From NCBI GenBank assembly GCA_963555705.1, contig OY743182.1, positions 56,061,092 to 56,125,091 on the forward strand: a stretch of DNA of 64,000 bases. The letters run 5' to 3'. Within the stretch, counting starts at the first letter, position 1. Each line of letters begins with the position of its first letter. This document shows, piece by piece, positions 12,134 through 25,090 of this stretch. The notes beneath the pieces are model-generated. The model saw nothing but the letters and a program-made list of their open reading frames with translations. It searched no databases and was not told where the DNA came from. The translations under genes and the position numbers were made by a program. The DNA is from Ligustrum vulgare. Lineage: Eukaryota; Streptophyta; Magnoliopsida; Lamiales; Oleaceae.

Positions 12134-15100
12134 TGTAGCGCCCCGAGTTCCGTATACCCGATTCACTACGTCATTTTCTGTCTAAATTTTTCGAATAATA
12201 TTTTTGCGGAAGAAATAATTGAAATTCATTTTTGGCAACATTAAATAAACTGTAATGGCCGATAAAATTGAAACATTTATGAAACCATTTGAAATAGTAA
12301 ATCGAACCATTAATTTTGTAAAGAAATTGACAATGTCATAATTTCTCAAATAAATGAACTTCTCTAAATTATTCGATTGTTTGGAAAAATACGGAAATCA
12401 TTAACGTCAAACTTTCAACCGTTTAACGATTATTGCCACCATCATTCATCGCTCGCCACCGTCTCCGAAATCTGCAAAACTGTTAAAAAGTAGGGTGAGT
12501 ATTTCATGGGGGAAATACTCAGTAGACTCATCGCAAATTAATTTAATTTATAAGATGATTAAACACATAAATCCCGGCTCTTTATAAAACGGGCATTGAT
12601 AGAGCTACTTTATAAAACGGCTCTTGATAAAACTCATATTGTGCATTACAGCACGGGACATATTTTGCAAATCATAGGCTCTTTGAAATTAGCTCTTTGA
12701 AAACAGCTCTTTGAAAACCATATACTTATAAAAACATTTTAATTATGCCAAGCATAATTTCTTTTGAAAGCATAACATAAGATAGGATTGAAATCCTCAT
12801 AAACATAGGGAGACACAAGAACTTTACCGAACTTAGGTGGCAAGAATTCTTATGCAGTAAAATCATAATAACAGTAAGTATACCAAAACATAATTCTTGA
12901 AATTCATAGGGATCATTTCCATCATAACATAAGATAGGATCGAAATACTCATAAACATATGAGACAGGAATTTTACCGAACTTAGGTGGTAAATCCTCAT
13001 AAACATATGGAAACATAGGAATTTTACCGAACTTCGTGGCAAATCCTCATAAACTTATGGAGACACAAGAATTTTACCGAACTTCGTGGCAAGAATTCTT
13101 ATGTGCATAGCAATGATCCAAAACATATAAAACATTATCGTAAAAACATAGGATATACTTACTTTTCATAAAAACATAAGGTATATTTACCTTTCATAAA
13201 ACATACTTAATTTTCTTGAAAATTGACTTTCACAAGTCACATGACATTTATATGAAATCATAATTTAAATCAATTAATAAGTGCGAGTCTACCTCAAATC
13301 CGACGAGTGCAAAGTTGAGCGGGAATGACTTCAATTCCTTTAAATTCTCCGTACGCTTCGTCTTAGCCAATAAGTCACTTTAGTCTATCGAATATATAGT
13401 TCAAAATGATAAATTATAATTTGAGGACTAAAATTGATGTTTTGAAAGTTGAGGGACTAAAATGAATCCTTTGAAAGTTGAGGGATTAAAATGAATACTT
13501 TTGATAGTTGAGGGACTAAAATGTAAATCTTTTAAAACTTGGGCTTAAAAGTAAATCAGCAGGTACTGAAATAAAAGAGTTTAAAGTTAAAGGGCTGAAG
13601 TAAATCATTTTAAAACTTAAGGGCTGAAATTGATGATTTGAAACCAAAAGGGACTGAATTGAATAACTTTTCAAACTTGGGGCTAATTTGCAAATTCTGA
13701 AAATTGAATATATTATCTTTTATCTTTCACTTTCCCATTATCACAGAGAGAGAGGATACGAGAGATAGAGAGAAGAGAATGGCGATCGGGAAACAAAGAA
13801 GAAATCCGGCAGGTGGTTTCGCCGGTGAAACACCGGCAGCAAGGTGGCGGTGAGTGGCGACACAGATGGTGATTCAAAATTGGGATCTGGGCGTGAGTTT
13901 TAGGTGTAAAACCGTGTGAAACCGAAGCTAGGGTTCGCGGTTTAGGTCGTGATTTTCCGGCGAAGAGGTGGTCTGAGGTGAGTTAAGTAACTGAGTTCAC
14001 TTATTTCTTGTTTTGATTTTGAGTTTGGGACTGGGCAGTGGAGGCGATGGGGTTGTGCGGACTTAGTGTTAGGCAGTAGCGGTGATGATTTGATTTGGTG
14101 GAAGGCAGTTTGGAGCTGGTGGTTGGACTGATGATTGCCGGTTTTGGTTGTGATCTGTGTGTGGCTGAATTTAGTGACAGGGAGTGAAAATGGATGAAGC
14201 TGAAGTGATTGCCTGAAATGAAGTTGGGTGGATGCTAAACTGAAATTGTACAGGGGTGGTTTGGGATTCGGCAGTGGTGGTATTTGCAGCGTAAGTGATT
14301 GATGAGGTGGTGGGGCTGACCGGTATTGATGGAAAAGTTGTGAATTGCAGAGGATGGTGATTGAATTGGAAATGGCAGAGGCAGTGTTGGTTCTTGGTTT
14401 CAAATTGGTTTCAGATTGATGTCTATTATTGGTATTGAATTGGGAAAAAGGGATTGAAAGCAGATCATTGTGGTGATTGTGTAGACAGTGGTTGCAGTGG
14501 ATTGGTTGAAGTGATGATGATGAAGATGAAGATGAGGAAAGGAGGTGGTAACGGTGGTCTGGCTATGAGTTGCAGGCAGTGTACTGGAATTGGCTATGAC
14601 TGATGATGATGATTGACAGTGTTGTGTAGATAATGAACGAAAGTGGTGAGGATATAATGATTCAGTTGGTTATAAAATAGAGGATTGTAGTGGAGATGAG
14701 TTGGAATAAAGTGGAAAAATTGGTGTGTGAATCATTATGTCTTTGAGACATAATTATGATGAAACTTGTGGAGAGAATAGAAAGAAACTTGAGGTTGGCC
14801 GAATTCTTGATGGAAATGGTGATAAAGATATGATAATTGATTAGGTATTATAGAATAGGTTAGTGGAAAATTAGATGGAATATGAAATGAACAATTGTGT
14901 AAGATTCTTTATAAAATGATGATGTTTTGGTGTAAAGAAGAAAACATGGATGAAATTAGGTTTAGGATAATTAACTAAAAATTTGACTACTTTGATTTGA
15001 AAATGTATTTAAAACTGATATATTTTGGACTGAAAAATACATTTGAGAATAAACAAATTTTGAAATAAAATTGAAATACGTATTTGGACTTGAAATAATT

Positions 15101-15345
15101 TGAATAAGGATCATTGGGATATTTTAATAAATTTGGAATTCAAAATGATTTTGAAAATAATACTTTGAATAAATAATTAAAATAACATAATTTTAGAAAT
15201 TCGGATTTTAATTTAAAATCGAACAAATTCGATATTTCTTGACTTGGCTAGACGAATCCGTCGCGGCATTAATTTCAAAACAATAGCGACACAATTTTCT
15301 AAATATTAAAATAATTATTAATTGCGTAAAATTTTGGTCGCTACA
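12134..15345 (-). repeat. Array LTR 2, a hybrid of the two outer LTRs
   Basis: At the six left-hand variant sites (up to 13699) it matches LTR 3; at the two right-hand sites (14376 C, 15333 T) it matches LTR 1. The switch therefore lies between 13699 and 14376. Confidence 0.9.
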
Positions 15346-18300
15346 ATCTTACCTCTTTAAAATAATTTCGTCCTCGAAATTAAACTTACTTGATCTTATG
15401 ATTTTTGAATACTTAATCAGAATCTCTTCTTCTTTCTCTTATGTAGCATCATCGCTACCATATTTAACCTAACCATATTTAACCCACTGGACTTTGACTA
15501 AATGCATCACTTTGTTTTCTCAAGAACATGGACTTTTCTATAGACATATGTGTCTACTCAAAAATTCTTCTGAATCATAAGTGACTGAAAGTTCACTATT
15601 CTTTGAATTCCATTATTATGAACCAAAAACAACATAACTTATTCATAGATGATCAACTTATTTCATAATCTCAATACATTATCACCTTCAATTATCATCA
15701 TCATATCATTCCTTACAATTTTCTATTATACCTTTATATTCAACTAACCTTACGTTCATCATCATTATCTCACATAATCCCAAACAACATCATGTCTCTT
15801 TACTAATTTCTGTAATTCCAAAAAAAAAATCTCTTCAAGTTTCCATAAATCTTTACTGATATATCAAACCATAATAATTTGTCATCTCTAAACTTCTTAT
15901 CATCGAATATTCCCAAAATAATCAAAACAATTCCCAATCGTATGTAAAAATTTCATCATATCTTGTAGTATTCATGTAACATGTCACTTATCATCGTATC
16001 ATGTGACCTCAGATATTCGTATATATCTCTAAAATTTCAACAAATCTTTACTGACATATCATATCATAATAATTTTTCCTTTCTTCTTATCATCGAATAT
16101 TCCAAAAATAATCAAAGAATTACCTGAATATTCTCTCTACGTAATATACCCAAACATATCAACATAATATCATCAACTTTTCTTTCCAATATTTGTAACC
16201 CAAAATTCAGTAAACAAATATCTTCCAAATAACTAAGATTCTTTACTTAAATGTCACCACATATCCTGCAAAGTATTTCTTTCACTTATACATACTTATG
16301 AATTCTGATTCAATACGGTCCTTATTTCTCTTTCACGTATTCCCGTATCATCTCACTATACCTTGATTATTATACCAAAATATCAGTACCAAAATCCAAT
16401 AAAATATTACATATCTCCAATCTTATCATCAAATTTTCTTTTGTCGAGAAAAATGACAGCGCATTAACTCTTGTTCCCACTTTTCATTTTTTCTATTCCA
16501 TACTTTAAATCATACATCAAGTACTCGGTATCAAATACTCATTCTAGCTGAGAGCTAAGATACTAACTTAAAACAGCATCACAAGGATCAGATATGTTAT
16601 TCTCAAACTTAAGAAACTTCACTAATTTCCCAAATCTGAAATTCAAAATTAAAATTTTCTATTCTCCCAAACTTCAATTCATATCACACTTTATGAACAA
16701 TACTCTGATTAATCTTATCACCATTAAATAAGACTTCTGTAAATCATATAGGATTCCTCATCAAATTTGCTTAACCCAAAGATACAATCCCATAATTTAA
16801 AATCACACAACTGATCATCTCAGATTTTCCATTATTGTAGCCAAAATATTTACTCACTTCAAAAGTACAACCAATAATAATTAATCGAAACTGCATCACT
16901 AAATCTTTAAATAAACCCATATATTATGACTAAAAATGAAAATTCTCAATCGTAGATAATATTTCACCATAATGCAATAAACCATCAAAATAAGATCATC
17001 GAACTCAATATTCACACGATTCTTCCCTGGATAACCATAACATTCTTTAACCGTCTAGTCGTCATATCTATCACGTACCTTATACGTCAATCTGATCACT
17101 AATATTATATATCAATTTCTCAGACTAAAAAAAAATCTTGGATTCTACCGTGATCCCTCTTCTGAACACCATTCCAAAATAAGTCATCACTGTAAAATCT
17201 TATCCCTATTTTCCTCAAAATTCATATCCTTATAATACTCTCCAATACAAGTGATCATTCCTTACAAGTGATAAATCCATTCCCAAGAATAATTAAGATT
17301 CTTCCCAATAATGCCATTATACTTGTCTTCACTCGTCTTTCAAAATATAACTTATCATTTACTCAATCTTGCTTATGAACTTGCAATTCTAAACTCAATT
17401 CTCTTAGTGATTGCATACCATATTATGTTCTTATTTCCAAACGATAAAATTCTGGACAGAGTCTCCCTTGTAATTTGGACTTATCCCAAACCATAAGCAT
17501 ACTTCATAACTCACAATAATAAATAACTCCACATTTGATCACAACGATCTAAAAATATTGAAAATGATTCCAACACTTCAATATCATCAAAAATATCCCA
17601 TAATTCAATTCATAATTCCTCAACATAACAATTTCAAATTATATTTTTCAATATCACAATATCACTTCCTTCCATACCTTAATGGCTCAAAATATTACTC
17701 ATACTTATAAATATATGCCATAAATCATATTCCCAAAATTTATTCACAAAGCCAAACTTCATAATAAATTTCTCTTCAACATAGAGGCATAATTCATTTA
17801 CTCAACAATATCCATTACTTAAAATACCAAAAACTAAGAACCAAATCTTTAAATCTCTAACTCATAATGCTTCTCATAAAAGTCTCAATAAAATCATATC
17901 ACTTATAATCTTAACATCTTATCACAACTTCATAACTGGCTTGCTATTTCTCGTTTAATCTAAACGATAGATAATCTGAACATATAATCAAATCCTTTCC
18001 ATTGACTTCTCATACTTAGTGCCATGTCTAAAATCAATTATGCAAAGTCCATCTAGGGTTCATCATTTCTAACTCGAGGACAAAAATTATTTAAAAATCA
18101 TTCTTAAATCATATTATTCCCATTATGCTCAACACTCGTTTTCTTTCTGAAAAATTTCTCATAATCATGCATTAAAACATATAAGTTATGACAAAGCATA
18201 ACAACATCATAATTTCTGAAGAAATACATTCTCATTTCTCATAAATCATAAGTATCCGAAATACTCTTCATTTTTTCTCATAAATCAATAAAATGAGTAT

Positions 18301-18476
18301 TCGAAATACTGAAATAACTTTAAACATCATAAACTTCTTTACCTCGGAGTTGGTGGAACGAATGATGGCAGTGGCAATCTTCATCAATAAAATTTTATAA
18401 TGGAAAATATTTCTTGAAAATTCTTTTTGAAAATTTTTCCAGTCTACAGAAACGCAGACTAGCTCTGATACCAACT
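15346..18476 (-). other. Array internal region 2, non-coding
   Basis: Apparently identical to internal region 1 except at 17693 (T rather than G). No coding capacity. Confidence 0.9.
18462..18473 (-). promoter_or_regulatory. Primer binding site (Met-tRNA type), internal region 2
   Basis: The minus strand reads TGGTATCAGAGC beside LTR 3, which is the 5' LTR of the array. Confidence 0.9.
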
Positions 18477-21400
18477 TGTAGCGCCCCGAGTTCCGTATAC
18501 CCGATTCACTACGTCATTTTCTGTCTAAATTTTTCGAATAATATTTTTGCGGAAGAAATAATTGAAATTCATTTTTGGCAACATTAAATAAACTGTAATG
18601 GCCGATAAAATTGAAACATTTATGAAACCATTTGAAATAGTAAATCGAACCATTAATTTTGTAAAGAAATTGACAATGTCATAATTTCTCAAATAAATGA
18701 ACTTCTCTAAATTATTCGATTGTTTGGAAAAATACGGAAATCATTAACGTCAAACTTTCAACCGTTTAACGATTATTGCCACCATCATTCATCGCTCGCC
18801 ACCGTCTCCGAAATCTGCAAAACTGTTAAAAAGTAGGGTGAGTATTTCATGGGGGAAATACTCAGTAGACTCATCGCAAATTAATTTAATTTATAAGATG
18901 ATTAAACACATAAATCCCGGCTCTTTATAAAACGGGCATTGATAGAGCTACTTTATAAAACGGCTCTTGATAAAACTCATATTGTGCATTACAGCACGGG
19001 ACATATTTTGCAAATCATAGGCTCTTTGAAATTAGCTCTTTGAAAACAGCTCTTTGAAAACCATATACTTATAAAAACATTTTAATTATGCCAAGCATAA
19101 TTTCTTTTGAAAGCATAACATAAGATAGGATTGAAATCCTCATAAACATAGGGAGACACAAGAACTTTACCGAACTTAGGTGGCAAGAATTCTTATGCAG
19201 TAAAATCATAATAACAGTAAGTATACCAAAACATAATTCTTGAAATTCATAGGGATCATTTCCATCATAACATAAGATAGGATCGAAATACTCATAAACA
19301 TATGAGACAGGAATTTTACCGAACTTAGGTGGTAAATCCTCATAAACATATGGAAACATAGGAATTTTACCGAACTTCGTGGCAAATCCTCATAAACTTA
19401 TGGAGACACAAGAATTTTACCGAACTTCGTGGCAAGAATTCTTATGTGCATAGCAATGATCCAAAACATATAAAACATTATCGTAAAAACATAGGATATA
19501 CTTACTTTTCATAAAAACATAAGGTATATTTACCTTTCATAAAACATACTTAATTTTCTTGAAAATTGACTTTCACAAGTCACATGACATTTATATGAAA
19601 TCATAATTTAAATCAATTAATAAGTGCGAGTCTACCTCAAATCCGACGAGTGCAAAGTTGAGCGGGAATGACTTCAATTCCTTTAAATTCTCCGTACGCT
19701 TCGTCTTAGCCAATAAGTCACTTTAGTCTATCGAATATATAGTTCAAAATGATAAATTATAATTTGAGGACTAAAATTGATGTTTTGAAAGTTGAGGGAC
19801 TAAAATGAATCCTTTGAAAGTTGAGGGATTAAAATGAATACTTTTGATAGTTGAGGGACTAAAATGTAAATCTTTTAAAACTTGGGCTTAAAAGTAAATC
19901 AGCAGGTACTGAAATAAAAGAGTTTAAAGTTAAAGGGCTGAAGTAAATCATTTTAAAACTTAAGGGCTGAAATTGATGATTTGAAACCAAAAGGGACTGA
20001 ATTGAATAACTTTTCAAACTTGGGGCTAATTTGCAAATTCTGAAAATTGAATATATTATCTTTTATCTTTCACTTTCCCATTATCACAGAGAGAGAGGAT
20101 ACGAGAGATAGAGAGAAGAGAATGGCGATCGGGAAACAAAGAAGAAATCCGGCAGGTGGTTTCGCCGGTGAAACACCGGCAGCAAGGTGGCGGTGAGTGG
20201 CGACACAGATGGTGATTCAAAATTGGGATCTGGGCGTGAGTTTTAGGTGTAAAACCGTGTGAAACCGAAGCTAGGGTTCGCGGTTTAGGTCGTGATTTTC
20301 CGGCGAAGAGGTGGTCTGAGGTGAGTTAAGTAACTGAGTTCACTTATTTCTTGTTTTGATTTTGAGTTTGGGACTGGGCAGTGGAGGCGATGGGGTTGTG
20401 CGGACTTAGTGTTAGGCAGTAGCGGTGATGATTTGATTTGGTGGAAGGCAGTTTGGAGCTGGTGGTTGGACTGATGATTGCCGGTTTTGGTTGTGATCTG
20501 TGTGTGGCTGAATTTAGTGACAGGGAGTGAAAATGGATGAAGCTGAAGTGATTGCCTGAAATGAAGTTGGGTGGATGCTAAACTGAAATTGTACAGGGGT
20601 GGTTTGGGATTCGGCAGTGGTGGTATTTGCAGCGTAAGTGATTGATGAGGTGGTGGGGCTGACCGGTATTGATGGAAAAGTTGTGAATTGCAGAGGATGG
20701 TGATTGAATTGGAAATGGAAGAGGCAGTGTTGGTTCTTGGTTTCAAATTGGTTTCAGATTGATGTCTATTATTGGTATTGAATTGGGAAAAAGGGATTGA
20801 AAGCAGATCATTGTGGTGATTGTGTAGACAGTGGTTGCAGTGGATTGGTTGAAGTGATGATGATGAAGATGAAGATGAGGAAAGGAGGTGGTAACGGTGG
20901 TCTGGCTATGAGTTGCAGGCAGTGTACTGGAATTGGCTATGACTGATGATGATGATTGACAGTGTTGTGTAGATAATGAACGAAAGTGGTGAGGATATAA
21001 TGATTCAGTTGGTTATAAAATAGAGGATTGTAGTGGAGATGAGTTGGAATAAAGTGGAAAAATTGGTGTGTGAATCATTATGTCTTTGAGACATAATTAT
21101 GATGAAACTTGTGGAGAGAATAGAAAGAAACTTGAGGTTGGCCGAATTCTTGATGGAAATGGTGATAAAGATATGATAATTGATTAGGTATTATAGAATA
21201 GGTTAGTGGAAAATTAGATGGAATATGAAATGAACAATTGTGTAAGATTCTTTATAAAATGATGATGTTTTGGTGTAAAGAAGAAAACATGGATGAAATT
21301 AGGTTTAGGATAATTAACTAAAAATTTGACTACTTTGATTTGAAAATGTATTTAAAACTGATATATTTTGGACTGAAAAATACATTTGAGAATAAACAAA

Positions 21401-21688
21401 TTTTGAAATAAAATTGAAATACGTATTTGGACTTGAAATAATTTGAATAAGGATCATTGGGATATTTTAATAAATTTGGAATTCAAAATGATTTTGAAAA
21501 TAATACTTTGAATAAATAATTAAAATAACATAATTTTAGAAATTCGGATTTTAATTTAAAATCGAACAAATTCGATATTTCTTGACTTGGCTAGACGAAT
21601 CCGTCGCGGCATTAATTTCAAAACAATAGCGACACAATTTTCTAAATATTAAAATAATTATTAATTGCGTAAAATCTTGGTCGCTACA
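18477..21688 (-). repeat. Array LTR 3 (5' LTR in element orientation)
   Basis: Same 3212-bp sequence, ending CGCTACA at 21688, followed by target copy CCGCG. Private bases are A at 20719 and C at 21676. Confidence 0.95.
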
Positions 21689-21693
21689 CCGCG
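21689..21693. repeat. Target site duplication, right copy (CCGCG)
   Basis: Matches 5786-5790 exactly. Confidence 0.95.
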
Positions 21694-22958
21694 CCCCATT
21701 TCCCACTCGCATCTTTCATGACATAGAAGTACACCCATTCATTTCTTAAAAACATGGGATACATAACTTTTGAACAAACTTGCACCTTGACACATTTCTT
21801 TCATTTAAAAACATTTGACTTCCCAATTTCGATGCCAATGCATGCTTGATGATGCAATGACATGATGATGTGCATGCTTGAACATTCTTCTCAATAACAT
21901 ATACTTCCATAAAATAAATGAAATTCATCAAAGCAAGTAAGTTGCAAGACAGTCATTTACACATTTCACATTTACATTCAACTTCTATAAAAATAGGGGG
22001 AAGTTTACTTACTTGACGTCCTTAGCATTTACCGTTATCTGGATTTGCAAGTGGAGGAACATCGGCTGCCCGTGACGTCAATGTACCAAAATCCTAGTTG
22101 TACCCATTCATTTAATAAAATATACTTTTAGTTCAAAATCACATTTTAAACTCTAAGCAAGGTTTAAAACTTCTATTTCATTCACAATTTAATCCCAAAT
22201 GTGACCTTACGCTAGGGCCAACACACAACACCATATTCGAAATAAGATGTCAACTTCAATGTACTTTAGAAAGCTTTTTCTTATCTATTAATTCAAACTC
22301 AATTTAAGAATTATAGAACTTAACTTTACCAAATTATTCAATCAATATTCTAAATTGTAATAAATTTGAAAATTTCAAATTAACTCAACATTAAAAAATT
22401 TCAATTAAACTAATTGAAATTACAACCCTAACCATTCGAAAATCCGAAATTCTCAATTTACCTAAACTAGTAGAAACTCAATTAAAACTAACTCAAAATT
22501 AAATGAAGTATTTTTTTTATTTTTTTTCAAAAATTCTAAATCTGAAAATTATCATTATAATTCAAACTTTAACCAAATAATTAACAAAGCTATAAATTTT
22601 ATAAATCTCGAAAATCTGAAACATACCAATCCAGCGTCCAAATAAAAATTCTCAAGTTAATAATTTAAGATTAAAAAAAAAATCTAAACAAAAATCAAAA
22701 TCTGAAACTTTAACTAAACCTATAAAATTCCAATCTAAAATTATATAAACTATACACACACATATTTACATTAGTCCAACACCAATTTAGCAGTCATCAT
22801 TCAAAATCATAACTGAATGAAAATTAATAAAAACATTCATACAACCTCTTTAAATCTCAAAAATTATCATAATGCTTCAAATCAAACTAGCAATACAATT
22901 TAAAAGGCTTAACTTACTGATTCAGAAACCTGAAATTTCACACACACATACACATACG

Positions 22959-22989
<31 letters not shown>

Positions 22990-23833
22990 GTATCTATTTT
23001 CATTACCAAAATTTCAATTAACAAATTCGAAATTGGTCTATAATCCAATCTGAAATGATACAAAATATACATATATAATATTACATATTTCCAATTTTAA
23101 CAGTATAGTTCGAAATCAAACTAAGCCTAAATCTGAAAACATGAGGAACATCATGTACTTACATACACTGAACTTATATACACCCATCAATACATAGTGG
23201 TCGTGTGGTGTGTGTAAAATCACTATTTGTGCGCAGTGTGTCCGTGTGTGTGGGTGTGCGGTGTAAGGGAGGACCGGTTACCGCAATAGTGGTTAAGGTG
23301 GTGGTCGCGGCAGTGGGCAGGGACCTCCGGTGGGGTGGCGGTGGTGCGCCGACGAGAAACTGAGGGAGAGGGAGAAGTTGAGAGAGAGACGGAGGCGAGA
23401 CCGAGAGAGCGAGAGGCGAAACTGAGAGTGAGAGAGGCAAGGAACGAGAGTGAGGAAGTGAGTCTGAGGGTTAGGTTTAGTAATGAACTTTTGGTGATTG
23501 CAAATCGGTCCTTCAAGTCTCTTTAGGGACATACTTAAGTACACCTCTATCATAAATTTAAAAAATACCCTAAAATTTACCACTTATAATAATTTGACAA
23601 AAATAGGAATTGGAAAGCTTAGGAAATAAAACAATTATTCACATAAATTGCAAGTAAACAAATTTAAAATTTCCTAATTGGCACATTGAGCGAGACGGCG
23701 TCCAAGTCCTTCCACTGCAAAACAATTCAAATCATTGATGTAAAATTAAATTAAATTTCTCAAATTTCAAATACATTAGCATAAATATGACGTGAAATTT
23801 TTTAAAGGGTACGAAATGAAAGGCGGTATTACA
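21694..23833 (-). mobile_element. LTR-like retroelement sequence interrupted by the array (LTR X)
   Basis: Its right end, read on the minus strand, starts TGTAATACC directly after the broken CACTA transposase exon, which fits an LTR 5' terminus. It contains a CA microsatellite (22940-22982) and a GA-rich and GGTGG-rich block (23260-23470) like those in the LARD LTRs. There is no coding domain. The left terminus, primer site and a second LTR are not visible, so this is a partial element of unknown class. Expected right target copy: ATAGA (23834-23838). Confidence 0.6.
22940..22984 (+). repeat. CA microsatellite
   Basis: Interrupted (CA)n with ATACACATACG breaks, inside LTR X. Confidence 0.95.
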
Positions 23834-24119
23834 ATAGATGTATCCAACTATTGCATCGTAAGCAAGTCGGTGATGTCTCCGACTGTAACATAAAAACCAT
23901 CCTCGAATGCAAAATTGAACATGGTGGCATCAACAGGCACCTGGTAGAAGTCATCACCAACAGGCAATTGAATGACCAGAGTGTGTAACATTTTACAATC
24001 ATCACCCAAACATTGCAACATCTCATCGTCAACAATCACAGGTTGCTGTGTGGATGACATTTCGAAACTCTGGGGTGTTTTTCCTTCATTCAATTTTTTG
24101 CCTGTTGTGGTGCCTCTTC
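23834..24119 (-). pseudogene. CACTA transposase gene, last visible exon (cut by LTR X)
   Basis: Follows an acceptor GTTGCAG and reads GRGTTTGKKLNEGKTPQ and later LGDDCKMLHTLV, FEDGFYVTVGDITDLL. In related plant transposon proteins such a segment precedes an Ulp1-like C48 protease domain; that domain is not in the window. The frame meets TAG at 23848-23850 just before LDTS, probably a former TGG codon. The exon then breaks at the LTR X junction. Confidence 0.65.
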
Positions 24120-24213
24120 CTGCAACAAGATAATTTTTATCATCTTCAGTTATTATACAAATTTAAAAGAAATTAATATTGACAGAAACTTTTATATAAC
24201 TAAATGTTTGGAC

Positions 24214-24350
24214 CTCTCCAAAAATCACCAACTCCTTGGACCATTGCAAGAAGCTTCCAATAGCTTCCCCCACTGCGGTGTGGTATTGAGATGGCACTGG
24301 AATACAAAACGCTTCTGCACCATCGACAATGTGATCAATGGACACCTTAA
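24214..24350 (-). pseudogene. CACTA transposase gene, exon 5, 3' part
   Basis: Encodes VSIDHIVDGAEAF, then PVPSQYHTAVGEAIGSF, and ends at a GT donor (GGAGAG|GTCC). This exon is split by the Athila-like element; its upstream part is at 34343-34507, and both sides carry CTTAA. Confidence 0.8.
24346..24350. repeat. Target site duplication of the Athila-like element, left (CTTAA)
   Basis: Identical to 34343-34347. Without the insertion the transposase frame reads through this site. Confidence 0.95.
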
Positions 24351-24710
24351 TGATAAGTGTATTTTATACACTTATTTCTATCCTAAAAGTAGGATTTTAT
24401 ATGTTTGTTTTAGAATATTCGCTATTTATTTTGTGTTATTTGTTTACATTTCAGAAATAATCCCAAAGTCGAGAAAATAAAGGAATTGAAGCGAAAATTG
24501 AGCAATTGGATGTACAAAGTGTCAAAGTGAGCAAATCAAGAATTGATGCAGTCAATCAAATGGTTAATTTGAAGAAAAAATCGAATTTGGAAGAAATCAG
24601 AAGTTCAGGGGTTAAATTGCAACAATCAGAAGTTGGAGGACTTGCTGTGCAATTAAAAGACAGGGACCAAGTTGCAGAATTTAAAAGATAAAAATTGCAT
24701 CCGGAATTAC

Positions 24711-24828
24711 AACCGTGCGGCCGTACGGTTGAAAAAGGCGTGCGGTCGCACGGTCAAAAAATTCGGCGACTGAAGTTTACCTGCAGAGTCATGCGATCGC
24801 GTGTTTTTGAACCGTGCGGCCGCACGGT
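24711..24828 (+). repeat. Cluster of GC-rich palindromes in the 5' LTR
   Basis: Four near-palindromes lie within 120 bp of AT-rich DNA: AACCGTGCGGCCGTACGGTT (24711-24730), CGTGCGGTCGCACG (24739-24752), ATGCGATCGCGT (24791-24802) and the perfect 18-bp ACCGTGCGGCCGCACGGT (24811-24828). A related copy, ACCGTGCGGTCGCACGGT, is in the internal region at 30353-30370. Confidence 0.9.
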
Positions 24829-25085
24829 AGTCCCGACTGGGCCTCAGCTGGGCTTTTTACGCGGAATTCAGCAATTTCCTCCACAACTAACCTAATTCTC
24901 ATGAACATCTATAAATACCAGACCTAAGGCACGAAATTGAAGGTTCCCAATCTTCATAATTCATGCCAAAACGATGTCAAAGTGCCGAGGGATCCAAACA
25001 ACGCCAAGATCAAGATTGAAGATACAATTGCAAGGAGATGAATTGGGTTACATCTATTCATATCTCTTGTTATTTACTTTCTATT

Positions 25086-25090
25086 ATGTT
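25086..25090. repeat. Target site duplication of the chimeric insertion, left (ATGTT)
   Basis: Identical to 28255-28259. The 3' LTR keeps the empty site as TATTATGTTTCTAGG near 33643. Confidence 0.95.

Larger units (their letters stand above)
5791..21688 (-). mobile_element. Tandem LARD array: LTR-internal-LTR-internal-LTR
   Basis: The period is exactly 6343 bp: a 3212-bp LTR plus a 3131-bp internal region. The array holds three LTRs and two internal regions, in minus orientation: primer sites lie at the right edge of each internal region and the purine tracts at the left edge. Outer ends are TGTAGCG...CGCTACA with target duplication CCGCG. I saw about eight differences between the outer LTRs and one between the internal regions. 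There is no gag or pol. The arrangement fits one inserted element duplicated by unequal crossing-over between its LTRs; see findings. Confidence 0.95.

Noticed and set aside
23174..23583. Several overlapping frames on both strands in LTR X
   Set aside because: Low-complexity GA-rich and GGTGG-rich DNA; all frames overlap and none has a domain.
24506..24895. Frames in both Athila-like LTRs (61 and 66 codons)
   Set aside because: Short, without domain, and the second simply translates the GC-rich palindromes (PCGRTV repeats).
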